From: Lentzea sp. NBRC 102530
GTDB taxonomy: Bacteria; Actinomycetota; Actinomycetes; Mycobacteriales; Pseudonocardiaceae
Assembly (NCBI RefSeq): GCF_030269365.1
Contig: NZ_BSTF01000007.1
Span: 124,001 to 188,000 of the forward strand
Direction of reading: 5' to 3'
DNA length: 64,000 nucleotides
The notes beneath the pieces are model-generated. The model searched no databases and was not told where the DNA came from. It saw only the letters and a program-made list of their open reading frames with translations. Position numbers and translations under genes: made by a program. Every line of letters begins with the position of its first letter. Position 1 is the first letter of the stretch. Below are positions 26,436-35,008 of this stretch, piece by piece.

Positions 26436-28031
26436 GTGGGGCACCACGGCGCGGACGCGACGACCACCGAGCTGCGCCGGGTCCTGCTGTCCGGGAAGGA
26501 TCCCGGGGTGGTCGCGGACCTGCTCGACCTCGCGACCCTGCACCGCCTCACCCCCCTGCGAGCGGACGAGGCGCGAGCGCTGGCCGGGGGCCCGCCGCTG
26601 TGGCGCTACCTGGACGCGCTCGGCGAGCCGGTGGACGACTGTCCCGGCTCCCCCTACGAGAAACTGATGCTCGACCTCCTGCACGACGACGTCGCACTCC
26701 CCTTGGCACCGACCGCGACGGGACCCGTCGTCGCCCAGTCGATGCTCATCGGCGGCACCGCGCGGCCCGGCGAGGGAGCGAGCGGCGGACTCACCGTGTT
26801 CCTGTCGTCGCTGGCCGACGCCTTGGTGGCGCGACAGGACATCGGCCGGGTGATCACGGTGGTCCTCGCGCCCGAGCCGACCACCCTGGCCGTCAGCAGG
26901 GCCCCCGAGCACGACCACTGGACGGTGCAGGTGCCGGTCGACTCACCGGTCCCGCTCGCCCAGCCGGAGATGGCACGGCACCGGGCGGGCATCACCTGGT
27001 GGCTCACCAAGCTCCTGACGCGGTGCGGGCTGACGCCGGACGTCGTGCACGTCCGCTACTCCGACGACGGATCGCTCGCCGTGGCCGACGCCGCGCGCCT
27101 GCTCGGCTCGAAGCTCGTGTTCACGGTCACCCCGGACCCGCACCGCCACCTCGCCGAGCGCCACCCGCACGACGCCGAGGACCTCACGGCCATGTGGTTC
27201 GACCTGCACCGGGTCCGCGCCGCCGACCACCTCGTACGGCGGGCGGACCAGGTCATCACGATCGGCGGCAGGCAGGACGAGGTGCTGGCGCACTTCCCGC
27301 AGCTCACCGCCGAGACGCTGATCGCGCTGGAGGAGGGCATCGCGCCGGGCCCCGCGCCGGCGCGGCGGTCACTCGTGCGGGAACTGTTCAGCCCGGCCGC
27401 CCTCCCCCGCCTGGACGCCGCGGCGGAGAACCTGCCCGTGCTGTTGAACGTGGGGCGGCTGCACCCGATGAAGCAGCAACCGCTGCTGGTGCAGGCGTGG
27501 CTGGAGGCGGGTCTGCACCACCGGACCACCTTGGTGATCATCGGGGGTTCCTCGACGAACAGGACGCCGGACGAGCAGGCGGTGCTCGACGAGGTCATCG
27601 CGCTGGCCCGGTCCGCGCCCGCCGCACGCGGACGGCTCGCCGTGCTGACCGCCTGGTCCAACGACGACGTCCGGCGGTTGCAGCAGGAACTGGCGGCCAG
27701 TCCCGCGCCGTCGGGCGCCCCGCACGTCTACGCCTGCGCGAGCGTCAAGGAGGAGTTCGGCATCGCCGTGCTCGAAGGCATGGAGGCCGGGTTGCTCGCG
27801 GTCGGCCCGCAGCGTGGCGGCATGTCGTGCTACGTGGCACAGGGCCGCAACGGGTTCCTGGTCGACACGTCGACGGCGCGGTCCCTCGCGGAGGGCCTGG
27901 CCCACGTGGTGGACCTCGGTGCCGCCGCGGCGCCGATCGCGGCGGCCGGCCAGCGCACCGTGCGCGAGCACTTCCACATCGACGCCGTGGCCGAGCCGTT
28001 CGCGGCGCTCTACGGCCGGTTGTCGGGCTGA
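26436..28031 (+). CDS. GT4-type glycosyltransferase, sucrose-synthase-like
   Basis: About 531 aa from GTG 26436. The N-terminal half resembles the large acceptor domain of sucrose synthase/sucrose-phosphate synthase-like enzymes (PTATGPVVAQSMLIGG, GGLTVFLSSLADALV). The C-terminal donor domain has PVLLNVGRLHPMKQQ and the EEFGIAVLEGMEAG E-x7-E motif near residue 440. The frame is open upstream to TTG 26244 and ATG 26274, but third-position G/C falls there, so I favour the later start. It is divergent from the GT1 gene over ~220 bp that probably carry both promoters. Confidence 0.82.
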   Translation: MGHHGADATTTELRRVLLSGKDPGVVADLLDLATLHRLTPLRADEARALAGGPPLWRYLDALGEPVDDCPGSPYEKLMLDLLHDDVALPLAPTATGPVVAQSMLIGGTARPGEGASGGLTVFLSSLADALVARQDIGRVITVVLAPEPTTLAVSRAPEHDHWTVQVPVDSPVPLAQPEMARHRAGITWWLTKLLTRCGLTPDVVHVRYSDDGSLAVADAARLLGSKLVFTVTPDPHRHLAERHPHDAEDLTAMWFDLHRVRAADHLVRRADQVITIGGRQDEVLAHFPQLTAETLIALEEGIAPGPAPARRSLVRELFSPAALPRLDAAAENLPVLLNVGRLHPMKQQPLLVQAWLEAGLHHRTTLVIIGGSSTNRTPDEQAVLDEVIALARSAPAARGRLAVLTAWSNDDVRRLQQELAASPAPSGAPHVYACASVKEEFGIAVLEGMEAGLLAVGPQRGGMSCYVAQGRNGFLVDTSTARSLAEGLAHVVDLGAAAAPIAAAGQRTVREHFHIDAVAEPFAALYGRLSG

Positions 28032-28095
28032 GCACCGGCTCGTGCGGTCGTGCTGCCATCAAGCGAACGCGGGAGGTGGCGCTTAGCGTTGGGTC

Positions 28096-29424
28096 ATGAC
28101 CCTGATCTTCTCCAGTGTCGTCGACGCGCCGCTGGACGAGGTGTTCGCCTGGCACGCACGACCGGGCGCCATCCACCGCCTCACGCCTCCCTGGCAACCC
28201 GTCTCGGTGGTCCGGGAAGCGAGCAGTCTCGACGGCGGCCGGGCCGTTCTGGGACTGCCGCTCGGACTCCGCTGGGGCGCGCGGCACACCGGGTACGCGC
28301 CGCCGCACCGGTTCGTCGACGAACTGGACTCCGCACCGTTGCGCTGGGGGCTGAAGTGGCGGCACTCCCACGAGTTCGAGGCCGAGGGCGACCGGACGAG
28401 GATGACCGACCGGGTCGACACCCCGGTGCCCGGCGCGTTGCTGCGGTCCATGTTCGCCTACCGGCACCGCCAGGTCGCCGCCGACCTCGCCGCGCAGGCG
28501 GCGGCGCGGGCGGCGGGCGACCGGCCGCGGACGGTGGCCATCACCGGCGGCAGCGGGTTCGTGGGACGGGCGCTCGGGGCGTTCCTGAGCACCGCCGGCC
28601 ACCGGGTGGTCAGGCTGGTGCGGCACTCCCCCGCCGATCCCTCGCAGCGGCGCTGGGACCCGGACCGCCCGGCACCGGACCTGCTGGCCGGGGTGGACGC
28701 CGTGGTGCACCTCGCCGGCGCGTCGATCGCCGGCCGGTTCACCGAGTCGCACCGGCGTGCGATCCGCTCCTCCAGGATCGGACCGACCCGTGCGCTCGCC
28801 GCCGTGGCCGCCTCCTGCGGCGTGCCCGTCTTCGTGAGCGCGTCGGCCATCGGGTTCTACGGAGCCGATCGCGGCGACGAGGAGCTCACCGAGGACAGCG
28901 GGCGCGGCGAGGGTTTCCTGGCCGACGTGGTCGCGGACTGGGAGGCCGCCACCGATCCCGCCTCGTCGGGTGGCGCGCGGGTCGTGACCGTGCGCACCGG
29001 GCTGGTCCAGTCGCCCGACGGCGGCACCCTGCGCCTGTTCCACCCGCTGTTCGCGGCGGGCCTGGGCGGCAGGCTCGGCGACGGGCGGGCGTGGCAGTCC
29101 TGGATCAGCATGGACGACCTGGTCGACGTCTACCACCGGGCGCTGTACGACGACTCGCTCAGCGGGCCGGTCAACGCCGTCGCACCCGGAGCCGTGCGCA
29201 ACGCCGGCTACGCGAAGACGCTCGCCGAGGTGCTGCGCCGTCCCGCCCTGCTGCCCGTGCCGTCGTTCGGGCCGCGGCTGCTCCTGGGCGAGCAGGGCGC
29301 GAAGGAACTGGCGGAGGCGAGCCAACTGGTCCGCCCGGCGGCGCTCGTCAAGGCCGGGCACGCGTTCCGCCACCCGGAGCTGGAACCGGCACTGCGTCAC
29401 GTGCTGGGCCGCGTCGCGGACTGA
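28096..29424 (+). CDS. SRPBCC-TIGR01777 SDR fusion protein
   Basis: 442 aa. Residues 1-135 are a START/SRPBCC-like ligand-binding domain (SSVVDAPLDEVFAWHARPGA). Residues about 147-442 are a TIGR01777-type atypical SDR (TGGSGFVGRAL, VVHLAGASIAGRF, SASAIGFYG, WQSWISMDDLVDV). This two-domain architecture is common in actinobacteria and cyanobacteria and of unknown catalytic role. It follows the GT4 gene by 65 bp on the same strand. Being downstream of the lipid cluster, it could bind or modify a hydrophobic intermediate, which is speculative. Confidence 0.9.
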   Translation: MTLIFSSVVDAPLDEVFAWHARPGAIHRLTPPWQPVSVVREASSLDGGRAVLGLPLGLRWGARHTGYAPPHRFVDELDSAPLRWGLKWRHSHEFEAEGDRTRMTDRVDTPVPGALLRSMFAYRHRQVAADLAAQAAARAAGDRPRTVAITGGSGFVGRALGAFLSTAGHRVVRLVRHSPADPSQRRWDPDRPAPDLLAGVDAVVHLAGASIAGRFTESHRRAIRSSRIGPTRALAAVAASCGVPVFVSASAIGFYGADRGDEELTEDSGRGEGFLADVVADWEAATDPASSGGARVVTVRTGLVQSPDGGTLRLFHPLFAAGLGGRLGDGRAWQSWISMDDLVDVYHRALYDDSLSGPVNAVAPGAVRNAGYAKTLAEVLRRPALLPVPSFGPRLLLGEQGAKELAEASQLVRPAALVKAGHAFRHPELEPALRHVLGRVAD

Positions 29425-29447
29425 GAGCCGGTTCGACAACCCCCGAG

Positions 29448-29476
29448 TTGCGTCGATTCTGAGTCGATTTTACGAT
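29448..29476 (+). promoter_or_regulatory. Sigma-70-type promoter of the whiB/merR pair
   Basis: TTGCGT at 29448-29453 and TACGAT at 29471-29476 are separated by 17 bp. They lie 43 bp before the whiB ATG in an otherwise A/T-richer intergenic stretch. A partial direct repeat GTCGATT occurs twice in the spacer region (29452-29458 and 29463-29469) and could be an operator. Confidence 0.55.
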
Positions 29477-29518
29477 TGGCGAACAACACCGAGGCCGACT
29501 CACCCGAGGACGTGCGCC

Positions 29519-29812
29519 ATGCCTGAACTGTCCCGTCTGCCTCAACCGGTCGCCGAGTCGTGGGAGTGGCAGCTGTCCGGGCTGTGCCGCGGCATGGACA
29601 GCACCTCCTTCTTCCACACCCCCAACGAACGCGGTGCGGCACGGGAAGCACGTGAGGCGGCGGCGAAGGCGATCTGCCAGCGCTGTCCCGTCATGGAGAA
29701 GTGCCGGTCGCACGCCCTGGAGGTGCAGGAGACCTTCGGCATCTGGGGTGGTCTCGGCGAGAGCGAACTGCGGGCGATCCTCGCGAAGCGCGCACGCAAG
29801 ACCAAGTCCTGA
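29519..29812 (+). CDS. WhiB-like Fe-S transcription regulator
   Basis: 97 aa. Cysteines 23, 53, 56 and 62 give the C-x29-C-x2-C-x5-C cluster pattern (LCRGMDS, ICQRCPVMEKC). GIWGG at residues 74-78 and a basic tail (LAKRARKTKS) follow. FFHTPNERG is the usual linker of short WhiB proteins. GAGGACG precedes the ATG. It shares one base with the following merR-like gene, so the two regulators are coupled. Confidence 0.93.
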   Translation: MPELSRLPQPVAESWEWQLSGLCRGMDSTSFFHTPNERGAAREAREAAAKAICQRCPVMEKCRSHALEVQETFGIWGGLGESELRAILAKRARKTKS

Positions 29813-30675
29813 TGTACACGCCCCGCGCTGTGGCGCAGATGCTCGGCATCGCCCCCACCACGCTGCGCACGTGGGACCAGCGCTACGGCCTGGGCCCCAC
29901 GGCTCGCACCGAGGGCGGACACCGCCGTTACGCGGACGCGGACGTCGAGGTGCTGCGCAAGATGGTGCTCCTGACCGCGCAGGGCGTGTCCGCGGCGGCC
30001 GCCGCCGTTCTCGCACACCAGGACCCGGTGGCCCGTCCCGGCGGTTCCCGCACCTCGATCAGCGCGGAACAGGCCCTCGCCGCACGGCGGGGATTCCTGG
30101 CCGCGGCCAGGCGCCTCGACGAGCCCATGATGACCGACCTCGCGGAGAAGCTGATCGCCGACCACGGCGTGATCCCGGTGTGGGAGAACGTCTTCGTCCC
30201 GGTGTTCGTGGAACTGGGCGATCTCGTCGCCGAAACGGGACGGGGCGTGGAGGTCGAGCACCTCGCCAGCGCGAGCGTCCTGTTCGCCCTGCGCGCGACA
30301 CCGCGCGCGGCAGGCCCCGGAGTGCTCGCGGCCCTGCTGGCGTGCGCACCGGACGAACAGCACTGGCTGCCGCTGGAAGCACTCGGGGCCGCCTTGTCCG
30401 AGAAGGGACGCGTCTGGCGCAGCTTGGGAGCACGGGTACCCGCGGAGGCGTTGTTCGAGGCGGTCCTCCGCCTGCACCCCGCCGTCGCACTGGTGTGGGC
30501 GCACCGGCGCGAACTCGCTCTCCAGGTCCCGCTGGCCGACCTCGTCGAGCGGACGCACACCGTGATCGCGGTCGCGGGCCCGGGGTGGGAGGGCGTGCCC
30601 CTGCCGTCGTTCGTGCGACGACCCGCCACGCTGACGGAAGCACTGGAAGTCGTGCTGAACCACACGCATCCGTGA
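29812..30675 (+). CDS. MerR-family regulator with CarH/LitR-like B12-domain
   Basis: 287 aa. Residues 1-70 are a MerR winged helix (YTPRAVAQMLGIAPTTLRTW, EGGHRRYADADV). The rest aligns in pattern with the helical cap and cobalamin-binding domains of CarH/LitR: GDLV...VEVEH at residues 136-150 corresponds to the W-x9-EH motif, and EQH at 182-184 to the E/D-x-H motif. Val139 replaces the usual Trp. CarH-type proteins are light- and B12-dependent repressors; the substitution makes photoreception doubtful here. Coupling to a WhiB gene and the PKS cluster downstream suggest a cluster regulator. Confidence 0.85.
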   Translation: MYTPRAVAQMLGIAPTTLRTWDQRYGLGPTARTEGGHRRYADADVEVLRKMVLLTAQGVSAAAAAVLAHQDPVARPGGSRTSISAEQALAARRGFLAAARRLDEPMMTDLAEKLIADHGVIPVWENVFVPVFVELGDLVAETGRGVEVEHLASASVLFALRATPRAAGPGVLAALLACAPDEQHWLPLEALGAALSEKGRVWRSLGARVPAEALFEAVLRLHPAVALVWAHRRELALQVPLADLVERTHTVIAVAGPGWEGVPLPSFVRRPATLTEALEVVLNHTHP

Positions 30676-30713
30676 CGACGTCCGCCCGCGGAGGCTCGCA
30701 GGAGGCGCCGGCC

Positions 30714-32102
30714 TCACCGGTGGCGGCGGGCCTGACCACTCCGACCGAGATCGTGCTCCGGCATCTGTTTGTTCACCAATGGCACGGGTAGCCGGGCACG
30801 ACCGAAGCGAGTCCCTGCTTCCTTGGAGTGGTCATGGCAGCAACCCGAGACGCCGTGCGGACGCCCGTGCAGAAGGCCGCACTGGCCGTCAGCGTCGTGT
30901 TCGTTCTGGTCGGCGTCGCCGGCTTCATCCCGGGTCTCACCACCAACTACGACACCCTGATGTTCGCCGGGCACGAGTCCCAGGCGATGTTGCTCGGTGT
31001 CTTCATGGTGTCGATCCTGCACAACATCGTGCACTTGGCGTTCGGCGTCGTCGGATTCCTGATGTCCCGCACGGCCCCCGGCGCGTACCGGTACCTGGTC
31101 GGCGGAGGCGTCGTCTACCTGCTGTTGTGGTTGTACGGCCTGGTGATCGACCACGACAGCGCCGCGAACTTCGTTCCGCTCAACACGGCCGACAACTGGC
31201 TGCACCTGTTGCTGGCCGTCGGCATGGCGGGACTGGGGTTCGCGCTCGGCCGGGGTGCCAACGCGCGCGGCCGCCGGGTCTAGCGCCCCTCCCCCGACGA
31301 TGATCAGCAGTGCGACGTCGACGACCGCGACCGCGAGCAACGCGGTGAAGTTCGCCCGCGATCCGGGACGGCGGCCGCGTGTCTTGCCGATCACGAGGAT
31401 CACGACCGACAACGGCACGGCGATCAGGCCCGCCGTCGTGACGGGCCCCGGTGGCCCGAACGCGAGAACCAGTCCGGTGATCACCGCCAGCGCGGCCGCA
31501 GCCGCCGCGCTGGCGGTCTCGCCGAGTCGGTGGGGCAGGCCGCGGACACCGGTGGCCGCGTCGTCGTCGAGGTCAGGGATGACGTTGGCGAAGTGCGCGG
31601 CGCTGCCGAGCACGGCGGCCGCCACCATCAGCCACCCCGGCGCCCACTGGTCGCCCGGTCCGCCGAGCGTGATGAACGTGGGCAGCAGCCCGAACGAAAC
31701 CGCATAGGGCACAACGGAAAACGCGGTGGCTTTCAGGCCGAGGTCGTAGGCCCACGCCGAGCACAGCATCACGACGTGGACGACGGTGGCGTCCACACCG
31801 GACAGCAGCGACACCAGAACCGCTGCCACCGCGGCGATGATCGTGGCCGTCAGCACCAGCGGACGTGACACGGCACCGGAGGCGACCGGCTTGTCCCTGC
31901 GGCCGACACGCGCGTCCCTGTCCGCGTCGAGGAAGTCGTTGAGCCACCCCACCGACAGCTGACCGGCCAGCACCGCCACGGCGACCGCCACCAGCCCCGC
32001 CACCGATCTGCCGGTGGCGACGGCCAGCGCGGTGGCGACCGCGGTGACGGCGAGAGCGGGTAACGGATGACAGGCACGCGCAAGAGCTTCGATGCGACCC
32101 AT
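30714..32102 (-). CDS. UbiA-family prenyltransferase; frame lacks stop at expected C-terminus
   Basis: From ATG 32102 the first ~272 residues are a UbiA-type integral membrane prenyltransferase: HPLPALAV start, first Asp motif NDFLDADRD with GRRDKPVASG, second Asp motif DLDDD, and about eight hydrophobic helices. Homology-like sequence ends near 31285 (VVDVALLIIVGGG). The frame then stays open to 30714 across the antisense of the DUF4383 gene, giving 462 codons, far longer than the ~290 aa family. Removing one G from the G-runs near 31286-31296 would create a TAG at 31280-31282. The extension is probably an artefact of a one-base insertion or error. Confidence 0.78.
   Translation of the reverse strand: MGRIEALARACHPLPALAVTAVATALAVATGRSVAGLVAVAVAVLAGQLSVGWLNDFLDADRDARVGRRDKPVASGAVSRPLVLTATIIAAVAAVLVSLLSGVDATVVHVVMLCSAWAYDLGLKATAFSVVPYAVSFGLLPTFITLGGPGDQWAPGWLMVAAAVLGSAAHFANVIPDLDDDAATGVRGLPHRLGETASAAAAAALAVITGLVLAFGPPGPVTTAGLIAVPLSVVILVIGKTRGRRPGSRANFTALLAVAVVDVALLIIVGGGALDPAAARVGTPAEREPQSRHADGQQQVQPVVGRVERNEVRGAVVVDHQAVQPQQQVDDASADQVPVRAGGRAGHQESDDAERQVHDVVQDRHHEDTEQHRLGLVPGEHQGVVVGGETRDEAGDADQNEHDADGQCGLLHGRPHGVSGCCHDHSKEAGTRFGRARLPVPLVNKQMPEHDLGRSGQARRHR
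30834..31283 (+). CDS. DUF4383 membrane protein
   Basis: 149 aa from ATG 30834 (TTGGAG 5 bp upstream). Four transmembrane helices are evident. SILHNIVHLAFGVVGF and FVPLNTADNWLHLLLAVGM are signatures of the actinobacterial DUF4383 family. Function unknown. The gene lies wholly opposite the anomalous 3' extension of the UbiA reading frame, and its codon pattern is strong, so it is the real gene on this stretch. Confidence 0.88.
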   Translation: MAATRDAVRTPVQKAALAVSVVFVLVGVAGFIPGLTTNYDTLMFAGHESQAMLLGVFMVSILHNIVHLAFGVVGFLMSRTAPGAYRYLVGGGVVYLLLWLYGLVIDHDSAANFVPLNTADNWLHLLLAVGMAGLGFALGRGANARGRRV

Positions 32103-32828
32103 GGATCTCCAGTCTGCCCACCCGCGGACCACCCGCAGGACGATCTCGAACCGAACGATCCCGAGCTGTACGAACGGCTCGCGGACCAGTGGTGGCAGCC
32201 ACGCGGACCGTTCGCGATGTTGCACTGGCTGGCGGCGGCACGCGCCCGGCTCGTCCCGGCACCGCACCCCGGCGCGGTCCTGGTCGACCTCGGCTGCGGT
32301 GCCGGGCTGCTCGCACCGCACGTGCGGGGTTACCGCCACATCGGCGTCGACACCTCGCAATCCGCTCTGCGCCAGGCACGAGCGCGTGGCGTCCGCACGA
32401 TCCGCGGCGACGTGCTCGCCCTGCCGTTGCCCGACGGGTGCGCGGACGTCGTGGTCGCGGGCGAGGTCCTCGAGCACGTCCACGACCTCGCGGGTGCGGT
32501 CGCGGAGGCCTGCCGCCTGCTCAGGCCCGGCGGCCTGCTGGTGCTGGACACCCTGGCCGACACCGCGCTGTGCCGCTTCGTGGCCATCACGGTCGCCGAA
32601 CGCGTCGGCCTGGCACCACCCGGCGTGCACGATCCCGCGTTGCTGGTCGATCGCGAGGCCTTGGCCCGTGAATGTGCTCGCGGCGGTGTGCACGTGGAAT
32701 TGCAGGGTATCCGCCCGTCGTTGCCCGGCCTGCTCGCGTGGTCGGTGCGGCGCGGAACCGCTGTCCGCATGGTGCCGACCGCGACCACGGCCGTCCTCTT
32801 CCAGGGCACCGGCCGCAAGAAGGGATGA
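32067..32828 (+). CDS. UbiG-like SAM-dependent O-methyltransferase
   Basis: 253 aa class I methyltransferase. Motif I is VLVDLGCGAGLLAPHV, motif II lies in DGCADVVVAGEVLEHV and motif III in RLLRPGGLLVLDT. The preceding YERLADQWWQPRGPFAMLH matches the N-terminal substrate region of UbiG-type phenol O-methyltransferases. ATG 32067 makes the 5' end overlap the divergent UbiA start by 36 bp, and no later start in this frame keeps the domain complete. Together with the type III PKS it suggests methylation of a resorcinol or hydroquinone ring. Confidence 0.85.
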   Translation: MTGTRKSFDATHGSPVCPPADHPQDDLEPNDPELYERLADQWWQPRGPFAMLHWLAAARARLVPAPHPGAVLVDLGCGAGLLAPHVRGYRHIGVDTSQSALRQARARGVRTIRGDVLALPLPDGCADVVVAGEVLEHVHDLAGAVAEACRLLRPGGLLVLDTLADTALCRFVAITVAERVGLAPPGVHDPALLVDREALARECARGGVHVELQGIRPSLPGLLAWSVRRGTAVRMVPTATTAVLFQGTGRKKG

Positions 32829-32831
32829 TCC

Positions 32832-33971
32832 TTGAACCTGCACTCCCTGACCGAACGCGTGGCGGGCCGGGCGGCGCGGTACGACGAGTCCGGTGACTTC
32901 CCCGAGGACGACTTCGCCGACCTGCGCGAGGCCGGGTTGCTGGGTCTGATGACCCCGCGGCACCTCGGCGGAGCAGGTGCCTCCTTCGCGGAGTACACGG
33001 ACGTCGCGGTGCGGCTGGGCAGCGGGTCCGGGGCGACCGCGTTGATCTTCAACATGCACGCGTCGGTGACCGGGGCCTTCGCGCACACGCCGGACGACCT
33101 CGTCCGGCAGTTCGGCGGCGCGGAGACCTTCTTCGCCTTCCGCGACCGCGTGCTGAAGGCCGCGGCCGAGGGTGCGCTGTACGCCGTGGCGATGAGCGAA
33201 CGCGGCATCGGATCCCGGCTGTCCCAGGTGCGCACGAGCTACGAACGGACGAACTCCGGCTTCCGCCTCCACGGCGCGAAGACGTTCGTCTCCGGCGCCG
33301 GCCACGCGGACGCCTACCTGGTGGCGGCCAGGGACAACGCCTCCGAGGAACCGAAGATCTCCTACTTCCTCGTCCCCGCCGGTCCCGGTGTGGAGGTCCA
33401 GCGGACCTGGGACTCGCTCGGCATGCGCGCCACGGGGAGCCACGACCTGCACCTCGACACCGAGGTCGGTGAGGACGCCCTGGTGGGCGGGATCGAGGGC
33501 GCGGCCCTGCTGCTGGCACAGGTGATGCCGCAGTGGCTGGTCGCGTCGTACGCCGCTGTCTACGTCGGTGTCGCCCAGGCCGTGCTCCGCCACGGCGCGG
33601 AGCACCTCCGCGAGCGCGGGCTGCACACCCTCCCGATGGTCCGCGCCCGCCTCGGCCGCGCCGACGTGCAGGTGGCCGCCGCCGAGCTCGTCGTCAGGAA
33701 GGCAGCGAGGCTGGTCACCGACGATCCCGGCAGCCCGGAGACGAACCGGTGGGTGTGGCGGGCCAAGCTGACCGCCGGTGACACCGCGGCCGGGGTCGCG
33801 TTCTCGGTGCTGGAGGCGGCAGGTGCGGCGGCGACGCGCCGGGGACATCCGCTGGAGCGGCTCTACCGGGACGCGCGGTGCGGAGCGTTGCAACCGGCCA
33901 CATCGGACGTGTGCGCGGACTGGCTCGGTGCCGCCGCGCTGGGCGACGACCCGGACGAGGCCCGCTGGTGA
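32832..33971 (+). CDS. Acyl-CoA dehydrogenase-family flavoprotein
   Basis: 379 aa from TTG 32832, 3 bp after the methyltransferase. N-terminal helices (DESGDFPEDDFADLREAGL), the central FAD/substrate region (ALYAVAMSERGIGSRLSQV, GFRLHGAKTFVSGAG) and C-terminal helical domain ending HPLERLYRDARCGALQP are all present. The family contains both acyl-CoA dehydrogenases and flavin monooxygenases (DszC/HsaA type), and the sequence does not settle which. In a type III PKS cluster it could oxidise the acyl starter or hydroxylate the aromatic ring. It overlaps the PKS gene by GTGA. Confidence 0.87.
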   Translation: MNLHSLTERVAGRAARYDESGDFPEDDFADLREAGLLGLMTPRHLGGAGASFAEYTDVAVRLGSGSGATALIFNMHASVTGAFAHTPDDLVRQFGGAETFFAFRDRVLKAAAEGALYAVAMSERGIGSRLSQVRTSYERTNSGFRLHGAKTFVSGAGHADAYLVAARDNASEEPKISYFLVPAGPGVEVQRTWDSLGMRATGSHDLHLDTEVGEDALVGGIEGAALLLAQVMPQWLVASYAAVYVGVAQAVLRHGAEHLRERGLHTLPMVRARLGRADVQVAAAELVVRKAARLVTDDPGSPETNRWVWRAKLTAGDTAAGVAFSVLEAAGAAATRRGHPLERLYRDARCGALQPATSDVCADWLGAAALGDDPDEARW

Positions 33972-35005
33972 CCGCGCACATCGCCGCGATCAGCACGGCG
34001 CTCCCTCGCCCGATCGAGCAGAACGTGCTGTGGGACCAGCACTTCCGCACGCTCCTGGGAGAGAGCCGGGCGGCCGGGCGGATCTTCGCCGCCGCGGGCG
34101 TCGAACGACGGCACGCCGTCATCAGCCCGCTCGACCTCGACCTGTCGGAGAGCACGACCGGTGAGCGCATGCGGCTCTACGACGCGTACGCGCGGCCGTT
34201 GGGGCACGAGGCCGTGTCCACCGCCCTGACCGAGGCCGGTCTGGAAGCCGCTGACGTCGGCCAGCTCACCGTCGTGTCCTGCACCGGGTACACCGCGCCG
34301 GGACTCGACGTGCAACTGGCCGCCTCGCTGGAACTGGCAGGCGACGCGCAACGGCTGCTCGTCGGGCACATGGGTTGTTACGCCGCACTGCCCGCGATGG
34401 CCACCGTCGCCGGCTACGTCAACGCGCACCGGCGTCCCGCGGTGATGTTGTGCCTGGAACTCACGTCCCTGCACGTCCAGCCGTCCACAAGGGACGTCGG
34501 CCAGATCGTGTCCCACGCGCTGTTCGGGGACGCGGCCACGGCGATCGTCGTCAGTCCCGGACCCGGCGCGCTGGAGGTCGTCGCCACCAGCGCGGTCACC
34601 GATCCGGCCACGGCGGACCACATGACGTGGACGGTCACCGACCACGGGTTCCGGATGTCGTTGTCGCCGCAGGTGCCCGAGGTGCTGGGCAAGCACGTGC
34701 GGCAGGCGGTCGAACGCCTGCTGACCGAGCACGGCCTGACCGTCCCCGACGTGCGCGGCTGGGCCGTTCACCCCGGCGGGCCGCGCATCCTCGACACCGT
34801 CGGGCACGAGCTCGGTCTGCCACCGGACGCGCTCGCACCGTCGCGGCACGTCCTGCGCCACAACGGCAACTGCTCCTCGGCGACGGTCCTGATGGTCCTC
34901 GACGAACTGCTGCGCACCACGCCGTTGCGCCCCGGCGACCCCGTGGTGGCGATGGCGTTCGGTCCCGGTCTGACCCTGTACGTCACGCTCCTGAGCGCGA
35001 GGTGA
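33968..35005 (+). CDS. Type III polyketide synthase
   Basis: 345 aa chalcone-synthase-like enzyme. The catalytic triad is complete: Cys137 in GHMGCYAALPAM, His268 in AVHPGGPRILD and Asn301 in RHNGNCSSATV. MAFGPGLTLYVTLL is the family's C-terminal GFGPG loop. Such enzymes extend an acyl-CoA starter with malonyl-CoA and cyclise it to resorcinols, pyrones or quinone precursors. Long-chain starter use is inferred from the neighbouring acyl-CoA-dehydrogenase-like and UbiA genes. GTG 33968 is coupled to the upstream stop. Confidence 0.95.
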   Translation: MTAHIAAISTALPRPIEQNVLWDQHFRTLLGESRAAGRIFAAAGVERRHAVISPLDLDLSESTTGERMRLYDAYARPLGHEAVSTALTEAGLEAADVGQLTVVSCTGYTAPGLDVQLAASLELAGDAQRLLVGHMGCYAALPAMATVAGYVNAHRRPAVMLCLELTSLHVQPSTRDVGQIVSHALFGDAATAIVVSPGPGALEVVATSAVTDPATADHMTWTVTDHGFRMSLSPQVPEVLGKHVRQAVERLLTEHGLTVPDVRGWAVHPGGPRILDTVGHELGLPPDALAPSRHVLRHNGNCSSATVLMVLDELLRTTPLRPGDPVVAMAFGPGLTLYVTLLSAR

Positions 35006-35008
35006 ACC

